Shown here piece by piece: positions 60,021 through 64,000 of a DNA stretch of 64,000 nucleotides. The position numbers were made by a program, and so were the translations under genes. The stretch lies in contig CALNXK010000007.1 of assembly GCA_942486035.1 (NCBI GenBank), positions 5,996,001 to 6,060,000 on the forward strand, in the 5' to 3' direction. How positions within the stretch are numbered: position 1 is the first letter of the stretch; each line of letters begins with the position of its first letter. The stretch is from Porites lobata. Taxonomy: Eukaryota; Cnidaria; Anthozoa; Scleractinia; Poritidae. The notes beneath the pieces were generated by a model that had not been told where the DNA came from, ran no database searches, and saw only the letters and a list, made by a program, of their open reading frames with translations.

Positions 60021-60726
60021 CTCTAATCTAAATACCATGGATACAAACAAGGGACTTTGTCCTCGCCTTGTGAGTGCCTGGCTTTGATATGTCCAGACAT
60101 GCAGGGTAATAAGAAACTCGTTTTTTTACGAAAGTCATCACAAAGCGACAGACCACTAGAAAAAAGGCCCCACAAAACACTACTCTTTGAAATCAGGAGC
60201 AGTGAAATACAAAAAATTTGAAAACGACAAAAAAAAAAACAACAACAACAACAACCAAGATAGGGAGGCCCTGCATTTCTGGAAACCAGTGACAATAGAA
60301 CCACGATTAAAAAAATAATAACTACTTAAAAAATGAAATAATAATTTAAAAAAACAATACCCGCTCAGGTCCACGATTTCTCATAATAGATTACGTAATA
60401 TATATACTGCAAAGAAGTCCTTTTTTTCCCTCAACATCGGTTTTTTGAGGAGCGAACGACGAAACTGGGTGAGATTTTGGCGCGAAACGCGTGAGTCCCA
60501 GACGACCGTAAAGGCCGATACACACGAGGGGTTTTGCTCCCCGAGAATGCTCCAGGCTCATTTTGTGTCAGTACACACGAGGGAGCGTTTTCAAGTTCGC
60601 TCAATTTCCCCCGGGAGCTTGCTCCCAAATATTTAACCGGTTAAATATCGTGGAGCATTTTGCTGGGTGGAAATTCTGCTCCCGAGGATGAGGTATACCA
60701 ACGAAATCTTTGGTACACTTAAGGTA
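60021..60726. other. Spacer, no gene recognised
   Basis: Counterpart of 41822-42516. The (AAC)n tract near 60238 has two extra repeats compared with the 42030 copy. Confidence 0.4.
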
Positions 60727-61381
60727 AACTTAAACTTAAGGTAACTGTCAGGTCATGTCTTGTAGTATTTTAAAACTGATATGCGTGTGTTTCTAGGCAA
60801 AATATCACTCAAACTGGGGGTATAAATGAACACATCAAGGAACCCCTGGTAGACATCTTAGAAACCCTAAGGGGCAGCAATTATTTAGGACTCTTTCCTA
60901 TGTCAGAACTAACCGGCTGGAACGGTCATTTTGAGCTGTTTAATAGCTAGACTTTATTGTTCATTCAATTTTTATCAGCTCCAGTTCCCCTGATCACCTC
61001 GGCATGGATAGAGTATATATAGGGCCAACAAGAAGAAAACATAAAATGTTTGTTTGCTTACGAACTAAGTAACCACTCGATCTCCTCATTCTCATCTTCC
61101 CACTGATTAACGTTATATTGAATAACAGGCATAGAATAGCATCAATAGAAAGTATAAGTACACTAAACGCTGGAGAGAGAAGTGACTAAAATCGTTCTGG
61201 AAGGGTCCTTTTTGTAGGCAGCATCTGCAGCGGCAAGACATTTCCGTCAGAGAAAGCCTTTCTTAGTAAAATCGAAGGCTAACGTAAATTTGTCTTTCTC
61301 AGTAATTCCTAGTTAAAATCAATGTTCAGATTCTACAACAAACTGAGCGTGGATCTAAAATGCACCTCTGAACAGTTTAAG

Positions 61382-61624
61382 TACCGTATTTATTCGATTA
61401 ACAGCGCGCCCTGGGCGTTTTTTCGAGGCTGGGTGCTTATCATAAATTTTCACTATTTTCAGCAAGTGTAGTATGTTTATTTTGCAAAAAAAAAAAACAA
61501 TAAATTGTAATAACGAAACCGGAAGATGTAATAAAGCAAGGTTGCTGAGAAATACTTTGAAGAAAACTCCGTCGTCTTCTTTCTTCTGCCTTTAGGATGG
61601 GCGCTTATTCGAATAAATACGGTA
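61382..61624. mobile_element. MITE with TACCGTATTTATTCGA termini (unit C copy)
   Basis: Counterpart of 43172-43413, including its characteristic ACAGCGCGCCCTGG insertion in the left arm. Confidence 0.8.
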
Positions 61625-62113
61625 TTCCTATATGTGGGAGCCCACGTATAGTTCCTGTTCCATTTATGCAACAATATTTTCCTAGGAGCAATGTTCTGTG
61701 AATATGCCTGATTTAAATAGGAACATTTAATTGAGAATGGTTTGTGTATTGTCTTGAATGCGATAAGTGCATCATGCCCTCATTGTCCAAAATTTTACAT
61801 TTTATGAATACCTTATTACAGCGTACTTTACAGCTCCCAAAATTGTACATTGGTTGGTTATTTAACATTAGTTAAACTAAAAAATCAAAAAATGAAAGAA
61901 AGAAATTGCTTTAAAAATCATATTGAATTTTAAAAAAGGAAACTTCGTCTTTGTTAGAAATTCTTCCATATCCTAGTGTTCGGAAGATGGCTACCACAGT
62001 AGATTATAACTGAGGTATAGAATAATAACAAGACGATTGAAAATCATCTAACAGACATAATACGTAATACTTAAACACTTTCTTACACCCACTTATCCTA
62101 CACTAAATACGGC

Positions 62114-62300
62114 CTACACGCAGGTCAGCGGTATACAGATATTCGTTATTCCGTCTCGCAAAGGGCCCTTGTCCTTTGGCGGTCTCCAATTAGAAAAATT
62201 TTCCTGATTTTCCACCTGCGGTTCACCTGAGGGTTGCTCACGTACTGTTAATGGTAAGTCAGACACGTGGGATTTTCTCTTCTTTCTACGCTTTAAAACA
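62114..62300 (-). pseudogene. Relic of the mucin terminal exon (tail only), unit C
   Basis: Same structure as 43900-44088: the ancestral tail coding sequence and stop, without transmembrane segment or acceptor. It shows that the rearrangement predates the B/C duplication. Confidence 0.82.
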
Positions 62301-62653
62301 CATGCAGGAACTCCTGTTAGACATCTTAGATACCCTAAGGGGCAGCAATTATTAAGGACTCTTTAGTATGTCAGAACTAATCGGCTGGAACGGTCATTTT
62401 GAGCTGTTTAATAGCTAGCCTTTATTATTCATTCAATTTTTATCAGCTCCAGTTCCCCTGGTCACCTCGGCATAGATAGAGTATATATAGGGCCAACAAG
62501 AAGAAAATATAAAATGTTTGTTTGCTGACGAACTAAGTAACCACTCGATCTCCTCATTCTCATCTTCCCACTGATTAACGTTATATTGAATAACAGGCAC
62601 AGAATAGCATAAATAGAAAGTATAAGTATACCAAACGCTGGGGAGAGAAGAGA

Positions 62654-64000
62654 CTAAAATCGTTCTGGAAGGGTCCTTTTTGTAGGCAGCATCTGCAGCG
62701 GCAAGACATTTGCTTCAGAGAAAGCCTTTCTTAGTAAAAACGGCCCCTTGTCCTTTGGCGGTCTCCAATTGGAAAAATCTTCCTGATTTTCCACCTGCGG
62801 TTCATCTGTGGGTTGCTCCCGTACTGTTAATGGTAAGTCAGAGACGTGGGATTTTCTCTTCTTTGTACGCTTTACAAACACCACAAGGAGGCATATTAAT
62901 AAGGTTACGACTGCACCCCCAAAGAAACTTCCCACCACCACGCCAGGTAAGCTGTTTGAACCATTTGAGCTCTTAGTATCTCCTGTGAGTCAAAAAGACC
63001 GAGATGGTAGCTTTATCTTGTAAGAGTTATACAAATGAGTTCTCATGTAGAGCTTAAGTTTGAGACGCAACGTATCGCTTTAGACATTTTTATTAATTTG
63101 CTCGCAGGCTTAAATTTGAAACATAGTTAAACTTAAAAACTGTCACCTTCAAAACTTTACAAGACTCAAAGAACTTACCCTTGTCCGGTATTGTTCTCGT
63201 GGGTATTTGGGTAGTAGTTTCCGAGTTCTTTGGTACCACGGTATGTTTTGTTGCTGTACTTCTGTTCATACTTGGGCGGCCCCCGTGGTTTTTCATATCT
63301 GATGTGACATACTCCCAAGACGACGATTTTGACGGTTGTACTGACGATGTTATAAGTTCGTATAACGATGACTCTGGTCCAGCAGTGGCAGCTGAAGCGT
63401 GTGATGATGTTGATCCCGGCACAGATTTTGACGGAGAAAATGGTGATGATTTTAATACAAAAGTTGACACTTTTACAGGCTGCGGAGATGGCACTGAGAG
63501 AGAGAGTGACTCTGATACTGATGAAGGTGTAAATGATACAGATATTGATGCTGATGAGTCCAATGATGATATTGTAACCGTTTTTGATGATGCTAACGAC
63601 GCCGAGGCTGATATAGACACTTCTGACGTTGATGCTGGGACAGTTATTGAGGAAGATGTTGCTGGGAATAATTCCGGAGGGGATCCCGACACGAATGATG
63701 ACGGAATTGGTACCGATATAGATGACACTGAAATGGAGAGTGTCATTGTCGTTAATTCTAATGATGCCATCGAAAATGGTAACTTCGATTTTGATGCTAT
63801 AAATGACGAAGATGGCGATACAGGCTCGAATACTGATTGCAGCACAGAAGTGGATGACGTTCGATAAGCTGATTTCGATGGAGGCATTGGCACTGATGTC
63901 GACACTGGCTTGGATTTCAGTTGCTGCTTTGACACTGGGGACGAAGAGTACATTGTCATTGAAGCTGAAGGTGCAGCTAACCTCGATGCTGATATCGTTA
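62654..64000 (-). CDS. Giant mucin-like Ser/Thr-rich membrane protein, copy C (3' part, runs off the window)
   Basis: The terminal exon 62982-62654 follows a 196-bp intron after giant-exon sequence from 64000 down to 63179 (274 codons visible). The membrane helix VVGSFFGGAVVTLLICLLVV (its second Val replaces an Ala in B) is followed by KRTKKRKSHVSD and the novel tail ending LPERF, where B ends LPERC. The visible ectodomain end matches B with few changes (PSKSSSWEYV for PSISSSWEYV). The start, signal peptide and full length lie outside the window. Confidence 0.82.

Larger units (their letters stand above)
42517..60726. repeat. Segmental duplication unit B (about 18.2 kb)
   Basis: Starts and ends at the same landmark as unit A. 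It contains a duplicated 3' flank, relic tail exon, mucin-like gene B, partial block U3, block U4, a LINE insertion and the spacer. The parts that can be compared with unit C (42517-45790 against 60727-64000) differ by only scattered substitutions, far fewer than between A and B. Confidence 0.85.
60727..64000. repeat. Segmental duplication unit C (left part only)
   Basis: Follows unit B at the same landmark and continues to the window edge. It matches 42517-45790 with rare single-base changes (for example GACGATTTTGAC for GACGATATTGAC at about 63322) and shares the rearranged tail exon. Confidence 0.88.

Overview
This 64-kb window is animal nuclear DNA. It is AT-rich, with intron-split genes carrying GT-AG sites, nuclear tRNA genes, a tRNA-derived SINE, APE-type LINE fragments and many foldback/MITE elements. 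A secreted protein with EGF and discoidin (F5/8 type C) domains, an intronless rhodopsin-class GPCR and giant Ser/Thr-rich membrane mucins fit an anthozoan cnidarian, probably a stony coral or a relative. The species is an inference and cannot be fixed from sequence alone.

Left part (1-17.8 kb). Three tRNA-type sequences lie in the first 1.5 kb: tRNA-Thr(AGT), a degraded proline-type tRNA with an arginine anticodon, and tRNA-Pro(AGG). A seven-exon plus-strand gene follows (3885-9940). Its exon phases join exactly into a 337-residue secreted protein: signal peptide, partial PLAT-like region, two EGF domains and one F5/8C domain. A 2.5-kb foldback element flanked by TTAA separates it from an intronless minus-strand GPCR (13845-14933).

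Right part (17.87-64 kb). This is a tandem segmental duplication of a minus-strand gene for a mucin-like single-pass membrane protein. Copy A (19242-26973, about 2,496 residues) and copy B (44434-50602, about 1,990 residues) look intact. Copy C (62654-64000) runs off the window. Each has one giant exon with the signal peptide and a nearly cysteine-free Ser/Thr/Val/Pro ectodomain, then a roughly 240-bp or shorter phase-1 intron and a terminal exon with the transmembrane helix and tail. The giant exon itself contains kilobase-scale in-frame repeats. In B and C a local duplication plus deletion replaced the original C-terminus with one read from formerly non-coding flank.

The spacers between the mucin genes are also duplicated; one block occurs about four times. 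Comparing copies gives filled and empty sites that date insertions: two elements with exact TTAA target duplications, a MITE with a 5-bp duplication, a 5'-truncated LINE, and copy-specific palindromes. The B/C pair is nearly identical, so it is either a very recent duplication or an assembly artefact from unmerged haplotypes.

The long Asp-rich plus-strand open frames opposite the mucin exons are judged shadows of the repeat, not genes.
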